Shown here: in pieces, positions 51,423 through 60,744 of the stretch | Layout: the number at the start of each line of letters is the position of its first letter | Numbering within the stretch: position 1 is the stretch's first letter | Assembly (NCBI RefSeq): GCF_014694455.1 | Contig: NZ_JAAUWT010000008.1 | Coordinates: 62,001-126,000, forward strand | Reading direction: 5' to 3' | Source: Vibrio sp. S9_S30 | GTDB taxonomy: Bacteria; Pseudomonadota; Gammaproteobacteria; Enterobacterales; Vibrionaceae | Length of the DNA stretch: 64,000 nucleotides | Notes under the pieces: generated by a model | Seen by the model: only the letters and a program-made list of their open reading frames with translations | Told to the model about the DNA's origin: nothing | The model's database searches: none | Program-made: the position numbers and the translations under genes

Positions 51423-52961
51423 TTACAGCCAGTCAGGCGCATTTTGAAAACAAATCGGTCGTAACCATCGCTCTATAGCCGTTGAGCCTACGGAAGTGAA
51501 TTGGCCATTGGTTGTGGCAGGAAAGGGCCCCCCATGAACCATCGACTGACACACCTCGACTCCGGTGGGGAAGCCATTAAAGATGATTCGACCAGCGATG
51601 TGCTCCGCTTGTGCTATCAACGGTTTGTGTATTTCGGGATCCTCTTCCGCATCCAGCCAAAATGTAACGGTTAGCTGACCTTCCATCGTGTGAAGAATCG
51701 CCAAAACCTCCGCTTCATCCTTGGCTACAACGACGAGTGTTGATGCCCCAAAAACTTCCGGCTGCCAATCATTCGGCGCGTTTAAGAATTGCTCTCCAGA
51801 AATGCGATATAACGCAGGTTCACATTGATTCTCTTTACCATTGACTTGCGAGCTCACACCACCTGTAGATCTCATGCCCGACTTTAACGCCGTGGCACCC
51901 AGTGACTCCAAGCGTTCTATTCCCGCATAGTAAGCCTCATAGATCCCTCTATTGAGCATGGTTTGAGCGGGTTGAGCGTGGGTGTTCATCGTTAACCTTT
52001 GTATAAACGGCTCGGTCTCATTTCCCTCACAAACAAGAATCAGCCCAGGATTAGTGCAAAATTGCCCAGCACCAAGGCACACCGAATCAGATAACCCTTT
52101 TGCTAACGATTCCGAGTGGTTAGCTAAGGATTTGGCAGAAAGAAAAACAGGGTTAACGCTGCTCATTTCCGCATAAACCGGAATGGGCACGTCGCGCCCC
52201 TGCGCCAAACGGTTTAACGCTAACCCACCTTGTTTCGAACCGGTGAACCCAACGCCTTTCACGGCTGGGTGAGTCACCAAATGACGACCAACGGTGTTCC
52301 CACTGCCATAAATCATACTGAAAACACCAGTAGGTATGTCGGTTTTCTGTGCCGCTTCCACGATGGCTGAAGCCGCAAAATAAGACAGATAAGGGTGCGA
52401 AGAATGCGCTTTAACAATCACAGGGCACCCAGCAGCCAATGCCGAAGCTGTATCGCCACCCGCAACAGAAAATGCCAAGGGAAAATTGCTGGCACCAAAC
52501 ACCGCCACCGATCCTATTGCGCGTTTCACTAAGCGTAAATCGGGCCTTGGGAGCGGCGTCCTGTCTGGCAGGGCTTCATCGTACCGTTCATCAAACGCAT
52601 GCCCATTCGCCAGTAGGTTGGCAAACAGGTTAAGCTGACCAACGGTTCGCTGTAACTCTCCCTTTAGGCGCGCTTCTGGTAACCCAGTTTCGAGCGTACC
52701 GAATTGGACGATATCGGCTTCTCGGCTTAATAACCCTTCACCAATGGTACGCAAAAATTCACTTCGCGTGATGTTTGCACTGTTAGAGAATGCCATGCTC
52801 GCATTCCCTGCTTCTCTGCATGCCCTTTCCACTTGCGAAAGGCTCGCAGAGTGAAACGCTTGCGAAAGAGGGCGATTGTTGTTGGGGTTCGCGGCATAGA
52901 TGGGCTCTCCTTCTCCGCTTTCCCACCCTCCTCCGATCACGATTTTTCCTAGGTTCACCAT
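51423..52961 (-). CDS. Aldehyde dehydrogenase, 2,5-dioxovalerate (ketoglutarate semialdehyde) type
   Basis: 512 residues. The catalytic cysteine is in GAGQFCTNPG near residue 305 and the general-base glutamate in VYAEMSSVNP near 265; the cofactor site is in FGASNFPLAF. The sequence follows the NADP-type alpha-ketoglutaric semialdehyde dehydrogenases that end Weimberg-type sugar oxidation, giving 2-oxoglutarate. Last gene of the minus-strand operon, 46 bp after the FAH gene. Substrate is inferred from family and context. Confidence 0.87.
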   Translation of the reverse strand: MVNLGKIVIGGGWESGEGEPIYAANPNNNRPLSQAFHSASLSQVERACREAGNASMAFSNSANITRSEFLRTIGEGLLSREADIVQFGTLETGLPEARLKGELQRTVGQLNLFANLLANGHAFDERYDEALPDRTPLPRPDLRLVKRAIGSVAVFGASNFPLAFSVAGGDTASALAAGCPVIVKAHSSHPYLSYFAASAIVEAAQKTDIPTGVFSMIYGSGNTVGRHLVTHPAVKGVGFTGSKQGGLALNRLAQGRDVPIPVYAEMSSVNPVFLSAKSLANHSESLAKGLSDSVCLGAGQFCTNPGLILVCEGNETEPFIQRLTMNTHAQPAQTMLNRGIYEAYYAGIERLESLGATALKSGMRSTGGVSSQVNGKENQCEPALYRISGEQFLNAPNDWQPEVFGASTLVVVAKDEAEVLAILHTMEGQLTVTFWLDAEEDPEIHKPLIAQAEHIAGRIIFNGFPTGVEVCQSMVHGGPFPATTNGQFTSVGSTAIERWLRPICFQNAPDWL

Positions 52962-53007
52962 AAAGATTCATCCTTTTATCCAAACGCCGTTTTAGAGTCG
53001 GTTGACC

Positions 53008-54141
53008 CTAGTTTGACTGGTGAGTATTCAAATACCGATACAGCGCACGCACGCCAAACGTCCACGGTGGCAACTTTTCACAGTGATCGACCGTGTTTTG
53101 CAGCCGCCCTAAATGTTGAGAATGAATGCGCACGATATCGCCCACTTTATGGGTAAAGCCGCTTCCTTGTTCATCCCGATCTTGGATGGGTGCAAACATC
53201 GTCCCCAAAAACAGCGCAACGCCATCGGGGTATTGATGATGGTTGCCCATCAATTGGCTCACCAGCTGCTCGGGTGAACGGCTGATTTTTCCCATGTCGG
53301 ACGATTCATGCAAAGAAAACCCATCGCTTCCTTCAATGGAAAGGTGAACAATTTCGCGTTCAATGTCTACGAGAGAAAACTCATCATCGAATACGCGAAT
53401 TAATGGTCCAATCGAACACGACGCGTTGTTGTCTTTGGCTTTACCAAGCAAAAGCGCACTCCGCCCTTCGTAATCCCTAAGGTTGACATCGTTACCCAAT
53501 GTTGCGCCCACAATGTTTCCCTTCGAGTTAACAGCCAGTACCACTTCGGGTTCTGGGTTATTCCAATACGACGTAGACAAAACCCCAATACGCGCCCCAA
53601 ACCCCACACTCGACATCGGCTGCGCTTTGGTGAAAATTTCCGCGTCTGATCCTATCCCCACTTCCAAATATTGGCTCCACAACCCCTTTTCTTGCAGCAA
53701 CAACTTCAATTGCATGGCTTGGTCACTGCCGGGGGTTACTTTGCCTAAATCGGTACCGATTGCGTCAATCAGCTCCTGCCGCAATACCGCGGCTTTTTGC
53801 GGATCGCCATCGGCGTTTTCTTCTATCACTCTCTCTAACATGCTGACGGCAAAGGTCACACCTGCGGCTTTGATTGCTTGCAAATCAAATGGTGCAAGCA
53901 AGCAGTATGGGGTGTCTGTGGATTCAGCCACGGTTTGCCATGAAGCTATCGGCGTCTTGTCCCAAGCCGTCAAAATAGACAAAAGCTGATCGCTATCGAG
54001 CAGTTCACTCACGGTGGAGGCGTAATGAGTGAGATCGTATACCTGCCCTTTCTTCACCAACACAACCAAAGGTCCACCAGCATCATCAGACCAAACTCTT
54101 CCGATCCATAACGCCTTATCATCGTTGGGAATGATTGTCAT
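53008..54141 (-). CDS. FAH-family 2-keto-3-deoxy-pentonate dehydratase (XylX/AraD1-like)
   Basis: 377 residues, fumarylacetoacetate-hydrolase fold. Metal-site acidic residues sit in RVIEENADGD (about 104), NNPEPEVVL (about 192) and LGNDVNLRDYEGRS (about 215). The length and layout fit the XylX/AraD1 group, which dehydrates 2-keto-3-deoxyxylonate or -arabonate to ketoglutarate semialdehyde. Location next to a semialdehyde dehydrogenase supports that role. It starts 11 bp after the lactonase gene. Confidence 0.82.
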   Translation of the reverse strand: MTIIPNDDKALWIGRVWSDDAGGPLVVLVKKGQVYDLTHYASTVSELLDSDQLLSILTAWDKTPIASWQTVAESTDTPYCLLAPFDLQAIKAAGVTFAVSMLERVIEENADGDPQKAAVLRQELIDAIGTDLGKVTPGSDQAMQLKLLLQEKGLWSQYLEVGIGSDAEIFTKAQPMSSVGFGARIGVLSTSYWNNPEPEVVLAVNSKGNIVGATLGNDVNLRDYEGRSALLLGKAKDNNASCSIGPLIRVFDDEFSLVDIEREIVHLSIEGSDGFSLHESSDMGKISRSPEQLVSQLMGNHHQYPDGVALFLGTMFAPIQDRDEQGSGFTHKVGDIVRIHSQHLGRLQNTVDHCEKLPPWTFGVRALYRYLNTHQSN

Positions 54142-54152
54142 ATCGTCTTCCT

Positions 54153-55139
54153 TTATAAATGGAGTTGGCTCAGCAGGTTATCGGCACAAGCAAAGGGGTA
54201 TTCATATGCGCCGCCAACATGAGGTTTAAAACTCAAAACCGCCCCTTCCATTGGGTTTTGCTTCAACTGCTCTGGCGTTAACGTGAACTGCGCAGAGGTG
54301 ATGTATAGCGTCTCTGCACGTTCACCGCCGAAGGTACAACTAGTTGGGTTCGTCACAGGTAAACGCACCACCGAATCAAGCAATCCATCCGGCGCAATCC
54401 GTATAATTTCTGCCCCGCCAAATCGGCAATTCCATAAGTACCCTTCGCTGTCGATACACGATCCATCCGGCACGCCATTGAGGTAATGCTCAAAGAAAAC
54501 GCGTGGGTTGCTCACCGATCCCGTGTCTAATTCATAGTCGTACGCCCAAATCACGTTATTCATAGAATCGCCAAAGTAAAAGGTTTCTCTGTTTGGCGAC
54601 CATGCCATGGTGTTGGTTAAACCGATATGGTACTCCGTCCAACGTTTAGCGAAGCCATCACCCAACACACTGAAGAGCGCACCGGACTCCCTGCCCATGG
54701 CTTTCCCACTACCATCTGGATGAAGATTCGTTTGCATCGACGACACCCAAAAGCGCCCCTTAGGGTCACATTTACCTTCATTAAGCCGATTTCCTTGCAT
54801 TTGATCTGGCTGGCAAACAGGGGTGACTTTTCCGCTACGCCTGTCGACCAAACTGACGCCTTGTGCAAACGCCACAATAAGGTGCGAGCTGGATTGCTCG
54901 ACCAATGCACAGGCGGTTGGGAAGTCTTGCGTCGGTACGCGAGTGCAATGGCCTTGTTGATCCATCGTAACCAGCGCCTTGTCAATAATATCCACGAAGA
55001 TCAAGCTGCTTTCATCTGGGTGCCAAAGCGGGCTTTCGCCAACAGAAAAGCGTGCATCCGAAACGACACGGATATGGCTCGATTGTTCGTCGAGGACGCT
55101 GTGTTTATCAGAATCGCGGGGTGAGTTTGACGTGTCCAT
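54153..55139 (-). CDS. SMP-30/gluconolactonase family lactonase
   Basis: 328 residues, six-bladed propeller. Calcium/substrate residues at the expected places: the glutamate in FSVGESPLWHPDE near residue 35, NRLNEGKCDPKGRFWVSSM (about 115-133), GLTNTMAWSP and NGVPDGSCID. It should hydrolyse an aldonolactone to the aldonate. The ATG at 55139 with AAGGAG is chosen over the frame from 55223. In the operon it follows the dehydratase gene by 35 bp. Confidence 0.9.
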   Translation of the reverse strand: MDTSNSPRDSDKHSVLDEQSSHIRVVSDARFSVGESPLWHPDESSLIFVDIIDKALVTMDQQGHCTRVPTQDFPTACALVEQSSSHLIVAFAQGVSLVDRRSGKVTPVCQPDQMQGNRLNEGKCDPKGRFWVSSMQTNLHPDGSGKAMGRESGALFSVLGDGFAKRWTEYHIGLTNTMAWSPNRETFYFGDSMNNVIWAYDYELDTGSVSNPRVFFEHYLNGVPDGSCIDSEGYLWNCRFGGAEIIRIAPDGLLDSVVRLPVTNPTSCTFGGERAETLYITSAQFTLTPEQLKQNPMEGAVLSFKPHVGGAYEYPFACADNLLSQLHL

Positions 55140-55174
55140 TTCACTCTCCTTATGACTTACGTCACCGAACGTGC

Positions 55175-56401
55175 TTAACCGTTCGGATCGGCCCATTGAG
55201 TATTTGGGGTATAGGCAAACCAATCGGGGCGCGACGGGTCTCTGTCGTAAAGGTAACCGCCCAGCTTCTTATACAGTTCCGCATAATGTTTCAGTTTGTC
55301 TTCATCCAGCTCAACCCCAAGCCCAGGCGTGGTCGGAACTTGTATTTTCCCATCTCGGTACGTCATCTTTCCGCCTTTGATCACATCATCAGTAAGATGG
55401 TGATAATGGGCGTCTGCCGCGTACGTTAACGTGGGTAAAACCGCGCCTAGGTGCAACATGGTTGCCAATTGAATACCCAGCTCACCAGACGAATGCACCG
55501 AAACGCTGGTTTGAAACGTTTCGCAAACATTGGCGGCTTTAATGCAATTGCGGATCCCTCCCCAAAAGGTGGTATCCAACAGAATGACATCCACAGCAGG
55601 GTCGCGCACATTCGTCGCAAGCTGCTCAAAATTAATGACGACTGTGTTGGTCGCATTTGGGATGTTTACGCGGTCTCTGACGGTTCTCATCCCATTCAGA
55701 CCCCATGTTGGGTCTTCGTAGTAGTCGTTATTAAGATCTTCAATGTTACGACCAAACCAAATGGCTTCTTCGACCGAGAATGCCGCGTTGGGATCGTATC
55801 GCACTTTGTCTTCCGGCAACGAGTGCGCTAACGCGCGGAACAGCGCCAACTCATATTTCGGTGGAAAGACACCGCTCTTAAGCTTGTGGACCCGAAAACC
55901 GTACCGTTCCTTTAATTCACGTGCGTGCGCCAAGAGTTGCTCTTGCGTGCGCACCTCTCCATAACCTTCGTCATTGTTGAACCGGAAGAATAAGTAGCTC
56001 GCAAATTCCACTTCGTCTCTGACTTTACCTCCCAGCAAATCGTACACAGGAACACCAAGAAACTTTCCACAAATGTCCAAACAGGCAAATTCGATCGCCG
56101 CGTGATACTGCGTTCGGTTGTTGTATAAACTAGCGGTTGGGTTGCATATCTTCATACGCAGCGCTTCGAGCTCAAAAGGGTTATGCCCAAGCAAATATGA
56201 CTTCAAGCCAACAATCATGGCCTCGGCGGACTCCCCGCCTCCCCCCATTTCCCCTAGCCCAACAAGACCAACATCGGTTTCTACCTGAACCACGGTTCGC
56301 ACAAATCGCCCCCAATGGGCACCATTCGAATGACGTAATGGCGCTTCTAATGGCACCGTGATTGTCGTTGCTTTGATGTCGGTAATTTTTGGGTATTTCA
56401 T
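55175..56401 (-). CDS. Enolase-superfamily sugar-acid dehydratase (glucarate dehydratase-like)
   Basis: 408 residues, mandelate-racemase/glucarate-dehydratase type. A capping domain (about 1-130) is followed by a barrel with the KxK base in HKLKSG, metal ligands in RYDPN, YYEDP and NATN, and a histidine-aspartate dyad in LLDTTFW and SVHSSGE. The chemistry is loss of water from an aldonate or aldarate to a 2-keto-3-deoxy acid. With a lactonase and FAH dehydratase beside it, an aldonate is the likelier substrate. AAGGGG favours the second ATG (56401) over 56407. Confidence 0.85.
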   Translation of the reverse strand: MKYPKITDIKATTITVPLEAPLRHSNGAHWGRFVRTVVQVETDVGLVGLGEMGGGGESAEAMIVGLKSYLLGHNPFELEALRMKICNPTASLYNNRTQYHAAIEFACLDICGKFLGVPVYDLLGGKVRDEVEFASYLFFRFNNDEGYGEVRTQEQLLAHARELKERYGFRVHKLKSGVFPPKYELALFRALAHSLPEDKVRYDPNAAFSVEEAIWFGRNIEDLNNDYYEDPTWGLNGMRTVRDRVNIPNATNTVVINFEQLATNVRDPAVDVILLDTTFWGGIRNCIKAANVCETFQTSVSVHSSGELGIQLATMLHLGAVLPTLTYAADAHYHHLTDDVIKGGKMTYRDGKIQVPTTPGLGVELDEDKLKHYAELYKKLGGYLYDRDPSRPDWFAYTPNTQWADPNG

Positions 56402-56412
56402 GCTCATCCCCT

Positions 56413-57147
56413 TTAGCTTATTAGCCTAGTCATGTGTTCAACCGACGTATCCTCAATGGGAAGGTCTGCTGTTTTTTCTCCTCGCGCCATGGCGATAATA
56501 CGGTCGGATACCTGAGACACATGGTGTAAATTGTGGCTGATAAAAATGCAGGTCACACCCTGATTTTTCAGCATTTGTATGTATTCCAAAACCTTATCCG
56601 TCTCTTTCACAGAGAGGTGATTGGTCGGTTCGTCTAAGATAAGAATTCGAGACCGAAAATAGATGGCTCTGGCTATTGCAACACCTTGCCGTTGCCCACC
56701 CGACAGTTCTTTTATCGGGCGATGTGGGTGTTCCAGATCCAAGCCAACATCTTTAATCGCTTTTACCGCTTCTTCCGCCATTTTGGATTCATTCAGCCAC
56801 CCAAATCCTCTTGGCCCTTTTCGCCGCATTTCTCGACCGATAAACATGTTCCGAACAATCGACATTTCCGGCACCATGGCGGTGTATTGATAAATGGTTT
56901 CAATGCCTAAACTCATTGCGTGCCTCGGATTACGGATCGTCACCGGCTGTTCATCGATATAAATGTCACCGCTGCTTTGGGTATGAACACCAGACAGAAT
57001 TTTGATCAGGGTCGATTTACCCGCTCCGTTATCGCCGATTAACCCAATAACTTCACCGCGCCCTATCGATAAGTTGACGTTCTGCAAGGCTTCTACACCC
57101 GCGTAGGATTTCGATATGTTGCGACATTCCAGTAAAGGAGATTCCAT
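56413..57147 (-). CDS. Sugar ABC transporter ATPase, single domain (FrcA-like)
   Basis: 244 residues. Walker [10 protein letters not shown] (about 36-44), signature [12 protein letters not shown] (about 140), Walker [14 protein letters not shown]-loop in FISHNLHHV. Most ribose-type (CUT2) ATPases are about 500-residue duplicated proteins; this one has a single nucleotide-binding domain like FrcA, so it should work as a dimer. AGGAGG lies seven bases before the ATG. It starts 11 bp after the permease. Confidence 0.92.
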   Translation of the reverse strand: MESPLLECRNISKSYAGVEALQNVNLSIGRGEVIGLIGDNGAGKSTLIKILSGVHTQSSGDIYIDEQPVTIRNPRHAMSLGIETIYQYTAMVPEMSIVRNMFIGREMRRKGPRGFGWLNESKMAEEAVKAIKDVGLDLEHPHRPIKELSGGQRQGVAIARAIYFRSRILILDEPTNHLSVKETDKVLEYIQMLKNQGVTCIFISHNLHHVSQVSDRIIAMARGEKTADLPIEDTSVEHMTRLIS

Positions 57148-57158
57148 GTTTCCGCCTC

Positions 57159-58124
57159 CTATACTTTCATTTTGTCCGCCATGCGGCGGGTGTAGGCATT
57201 GAGAGCGACTGAGAAAACAATCATCGCGCCGACCGCAAACTTAAACCAGTTGGCGTCAATGCGATTAATGATGATGATGTTCTCTATGAAGGCGATCAGA
57301 AGTGCCCCAATAATGGCTCCCATCACCGTTCCTACCCCTCCAGTGAGGGCAGCACCACCGATAACAGCGGCGGCAATGGCGTGAAGTTCGAACCCTGTGC
57401 CCATAGTGGGAATGATCGCTTTAATCCGAAAACATTGGATGATGCCCGCAAAACCTGCGAGCACCGAACACAAAACAAACGCGCACGTTTTGACCAACGC
57501 CGTATTAATGCCCATGTCGTGCGCCGCTTGCGTATTGCCCCCAGTGGCGTAGATCCAGCTACCAAAGTCCGTTCTTCTCAACCACATCGACAACACAATC
57601 GCGAAGGCCACCAAATAGAAGATAGAGGCGCGTAAAAGATCCACACGCCCAACCAACCATGATGTATCCATATCCCGCGGAAATGGCGGTGGAAAACCTC
57701 CCGACATGACAATGGTCAGGCTGCGTATCATAAACAACATGCCCAGCGTGGTAATGAACGAAGGCAAACCGATTTTCAGCGTAATAAAGGAATTACACAG
57801 CCCCACCGCCGCCGCACCAATGAGCGCCACCACGATGGCCAGACCAACCGGAATGCCCGTTGCTAAGAGCAGCACCATGATCATGGGTGAAAAGGCGAAA
57901 ACCGAGCCCACCGACAAATCGAACTCACCCGACACCATCAAAATGGTGACACCTATCGCTATCAGTGTGATTTCAGGAATCGGCTGCAAGATGATCATGA
58001 AATTGTTCAGCGTCAAAAAGTAAGGGTTGGACGCCGAAAAAATCGCTAACATGACCATCAACATTATGAAGGCGCTGACTTCTGGTCTTGAAAGAAAATC
58101 TTTAAGTTGTCTTCGCAGCTTCAT
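57159..58124 (-). CDS. Sugar ABC transporter permease (ribose/xylose type)
   Basis: 321 residues with eight to ten hydrophobic segments, BPD_transp_2 family. NFMIILQPIPEITLIAIGVT near residue 40, GEFDLSVGSVFA, and the coupling region AAAVIGGAALTGGVGTVMG near 240-260. The ATG at 58124 with AAGGA upstream is preferred; a start at 58175, two bases after the binding-protein stop, would add 17 residues. Works with the single-domain ATPase and the binding protein. Confidence 0.9.
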   Translation of the reverse strand: MKLRRQLKDFLSRPEVSAFIMLMVMLAIFSASNPYFLTLNNFMIILQPIPEITLIAIGVTILMVSGEFDLSVGSVFAFSPMIMVLLLATGIPVGLAIVVALIGAAAVGLCNSFITLKIGLPSFITTLGMLFMIRSLTIVMSGGFPPPFPRDMDTSWLVGRVDLLRASIFYLVAFAIVLSMWLRRTDFGSWIYATGGNTQAAHDMGINTALVKTCAFVLCSVLAGFAGIIQCFRIKAIIPTMGTGFELHAIAAAVIGGAALTGGVGTVMGAIIGALLIAFIENIIIINRIDANWFKFAVGAMIVFSVALNAYTRRMADKMKV

Positions 58125-58177
58125 TCTTGGTTCCTTGTGAATAGGGGCAGAACTGCCCCTTAATTCTTGTTCCATGG

Positions 58178-59224
58178 TTAGCGAACTCCCTGATCAATGA
58201 ACTTCTCAAGAGCGGGGATATCTTTCTTGGTGATCAGCGCTTTGCCCGTGTTGACATCCCATGCACTTAAGCCGAATTTATTGATCAAATAGAGTTGGAG
58301 AATGGGCAGGTAACCTTGCAAATACGGTTGTTGGTCTACGGTTAAATGCACGTACCCTTTTTTCATTTCATCAATCAAAATGGGCACAAGATCAAAGCCC
58401 CCCATCAACACTTCGTTCGGCTTTTTACCCAAATCGCGTAAACATTCCCCTGCGCCTGCAAACCAAAAACCCGCTCCGATCACCGCATTGGTTTCTGGAC
58501 GCCCCTGAATGTACTGGCATATTCTGGAGCCTGTAATCGATAAGTCGTTACCCGAATCAATCACATCAAAGGTGATTTTCCAGTCTGGGTTTTCTGCGTT
58601 TAATTCATTCAGGTACTTCTTCGCACCGCCAATGCGATCCTCTGCCCAGCTTTCCCCCGGCCTGGCAAGACCTAACAACACGTGCGCCGGTTTGCTTCGA
58701 TCAAACTGTGCCGCCAACCCTTTCGCCACCTCGTAGCCAGCTTGAAACAAATCTTGCCCAACAAACGCTAACCGAGCATTGCCAAGCTCTCCTTGCGTGT
58801 CATCCACATTCGACACAATGACAGGAATGCCTTTATCGACGGCCCGTTGCAGCGCTTCATCGTACAAATTGTCATCAACCACAACCGTCACTATTCCGTC
58901 CACACCTTGGTTGGTTACGGTCTCAATGTTTTGAAGATGCATTTGGAGATTGCCATTTTCTTGCGTAAACAGCAGTTGGCAATCGGCTTTTAGCAAGGAA
59001 CACGCATCGTCCATCCCGCGCTTAACCGTCTGCCAAAATGTGTTGTCGATCCCCGTTTGAGTCAGGTAGGTAAAACGCAGCGGCTTGTCCTTTTCAGCGG
59101 CGATACTGGGCGACGTAAATCCAAAAACGGTGGTGCTGAGAATGGCACTCAGCAATGCAATTTTTTTGCAGTTAAATTTTTTCCAGTAATGCTTTTCACA
59201 GTTAAACGCTTTGTATTTAAACAT
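58178..59224 (-). CDS. Sugar ABC transporter periplasmic binding protein
   Basis: 348 residues. A signal peptide with a long, basic n-region ends near residue 43 (SPSIAA). Then a type 1 periplasmic binding fold: FTYLTQTGIDNTFWQTVKRG, VDGIVTVVVDD, GIPVIVSNVDD, FVGQDLFQAGY, like ribose/galactose binding proteins. It captures the sugar for the permease and is the likeliest protein to reveal the real substrate. AAGGA precedes the ATG. Confidence 0.92.
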   Translation of the reverse strand: MFKYKAFNCEKHYWKKFNCKKIALLSAILSTTVFGFTSPSIAAEKDKPLRFTYLTQTGIDNTFWQTVKRGMDDACSLLKADCQLLFTQENGNLQMHLQNIETVTNQGVDGIVTVVVDDNLYDEALQRAVDKGIPVIVSNVDDTQGELGNARLAFVGQDLFQAGYEVAKGLAAQFDRSKPAHVLLGLARPGESWAEDRIGGAKKYLNELNAENPDWKITFDVIDSGNDLSITGSRICQYIQGRPETNAVIGAGFWFAGAGECLRDLGKKPNEVLMGGFDLVPILIDEMKKGYVHLTVDQQPYLQGYLPILQLYLINKFGLSAWDVNTGKALITKKDIPALEKFIDQGVR

Positions 59225-59285
59225 GGTTCTATTCCTTGTCCTTTTGAACAGAATTGCGTTTTAAAGACACGCCAAACCCGTGGCA

Positions 59286-59300
59286 GCTCTCGGTGAGAGC
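59286..59300 (-). other. Intercistronic hairpin
   Basis: GCTCTC-GGT-GAGAGC between the epimerase and binding-protein genes. No T tract on the minus strand, so it may stabilise the downstream mRNA rather than stop transcription. Confidence 0.4.
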
Positions 59301-59367
59301 ACCCTATTTTGGTTACAACGACCTCTCTTAGCGAAAGAACGCTGTCAGGCGTATATTCGGAACGCGG

Positions 59368-60555
59368 TTAAATTCGCTTTAAACTCTGCAGAACTTCAAA
59401 ACATGCAGACAATGGGTGATAGTCCGTTTTGCTTGGTGGGCTTTTTAGGTTGTCGTATTTTTGGTTGTTGCGGTCGAGCAACCGAAACCAACCTCCGTAG
59501 GTATGATCAATAAAATGTCGGTCGGCAATGCCCCATAGCGTGTCGTACCATTGCCAATATGTGTTGTCGCCCGTTTCCACGGCAAGCGCCGCAGCGGCAG
59601 CGATGGTTTCTGCCACGACCCAATAGTATCGGTCGGTATCCACCACTTCGTTCTCTGGCGAGAAGGTGTAATTCATGCCTTCCGATTCCCCATCCCAACT
59701 CACTTGCGTCGCGACATCGAACAAATGAGCGGCTGTCGGAACCATCCAATCCTCTTTGTGGTAACGAGACAAGATAAGAAGCAATTTGGACCATTCGGTA
59801 AAATGCCCAGGTAAGTAGCCCCATGGTCTGAACAGATGCTTCGGGTCATCCAGATTGTATTCCCAATCGTGGCGCCAATCTTGGTCGTAATGCTCCCAGA
59901 TCAACCCGTCGGAATGGCTCGCTAACTCCACGCAAATACGTTTCGCTAAGGTCACCGCTCGGTCGAGGAATCGTTGTTCTTTTGTGGCTTCATAGGCGCA
60001 AATCATGGCCTCGCACATGTGCATGTTGGCGTTTTGCCCTCGGTAAGGCGATATGTTGCTCCAGCTGCCTGCTAAGATCTCGTCGACATAGAGCTGCGCA
60101 TCGTTATCCCAAAACCGCACTTCAAGCACATCCCAAATATCATTCAATAGCGTTCGACCACTGGGGGCATGGGCTTTGATGGACGCGGCGGCGGCAAGCA
60201 AAACAAAGGCGTGGCCATAGCAATGTCGCGTTCCATCCTCAACGTCTACCCCGTTCAAGACCCACGCATAACCGCCATCTTGTTGTTTGTGGTGCTCCAA
60301 CAAAAAACGCACGCCATGCTCCGCCGCTTGCTGGTATTGCTTGTCGCCAGTCATGAGGTAAGCCAGAGCGTAATTGAAGGCAAAACGACACGTGCCAACA
60401 AGATGCTTGGTATCCATATCGAAGATAGAACCGTCATCCCTAAACTGGTTGATGTATCCGCCGCGCTTGATATCCAAACAATCAGGGTGATAAAAGTCCA
60501 CAATGCTTTGAATGTGCGACTTCAGAAATGATTCGGATCGGTAGTTGATGCCCAT
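59368..60555 (-). CDS. AGE-family sugar epimerase/isomerase (YihS-like)
   Basis: 395 residues, (alpha/alpha)6 barrel of the N-acylglucosamine 2-epimerase superfamily. Active-site-type histidines occur in RHCYGHAF (about 120), NANMHMCEAM (about 178), WGYLPGHFTEW (about 245) and KTDYHPLSACFE (about 380). Relatives interconvert mannose/fructose/glucose or sulfoquinovose/sulfofructose. The ATG at 60555 has AAGGA and AAGAG before it. A frame starting at 60717 would add 54 residues encoded by 24-bp repeats and is rejected as the start. Confidence 0.87.
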   Translation of the reverse strand: MGINYRSESFLKSHIQSIVDFYHPDCLDIKRGGYINQFRDDGSIFDMDTKHLVGTCRFAFNYALAYLMTGDKQYQQAAEHGVRFLLEHHKQQDGGYAWVLNGVDVEDGTRHCYGHAFVLLAAAASIKAHAPSGRTLLNDIWDVLEVRFWDNDAQLYVDEILAGSWSNISPYRGQNANMHMCEAMICAYEATKEQRFLDRAVTLAKRICVELASHSDGLIWEHYDQDWRHDWEYNLDDPKHLFRPWGYLPGHFTEWSKLLLILSRYHKEDWMVPTAAHLFDVATQVSWDGESEGMNYTFSPENEVVDTDRYYWVVAETIAAAAALAVETGDNTYWQWYDTLWGIADRHFIDHTYGGWFRLLDRNNQKYDNLKSPPSKTDYHPLSACFEVLQSLKRI

Positions 60556-60607
60556 ACTCTTGGTTTCCTTATTTCGGCAATGCGTTTTCAAGCGGTACGT
60601 GTCTTCC

Positions 60608-60727
60608 AGTACATTTTCAAAAGCAATACGCAGTGCACTTTCAAAAACAATACGCAGTGCACTTTCAAAAGCAATACGCTGTACATTTTCAAACGCAATA
60701 CACTGTAAATTTTCCAACGCAATACGC
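60608..60727. repeat. Five 24-bp tandem repeats between the SDR and epimerase genes
   Basis: Units start at 60608, 60632, 60656, 60680 and 60704 (AGTGCACTTTCAAAAACAATACGC type), with a worn copy further on. The array starts 17 bp after the SDR stop. Because 24 is a multiple of three, one minus-strand frame (RIAFESAL repeats) is open through all copies and joins the epimerase frame. Confidence 0.93.
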
Positions 60728-60744
60728 TTATGTCAGTCGCGCGC

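Noticed and set aside
51227..51478. 83-codon plus-strand frame before the aldehyde dehydrogenase
   Set aside because: It runs through a strong terminator into the opposite gene and lacks a ribosome binding site.
60556..60717. 54-codon N-terminal extension of the epimerase
   Set aside because: Encoded by 24-bp repeats; the ATG at 60555 has a proper ribosome binding site and matches the family start.
4349..60727. Reading any of the tandem arrays as a CRISPR
   Set aside because: Units are adjacent without unique spacers of constant length, only 15-24 bp long, and no cas genes are present.
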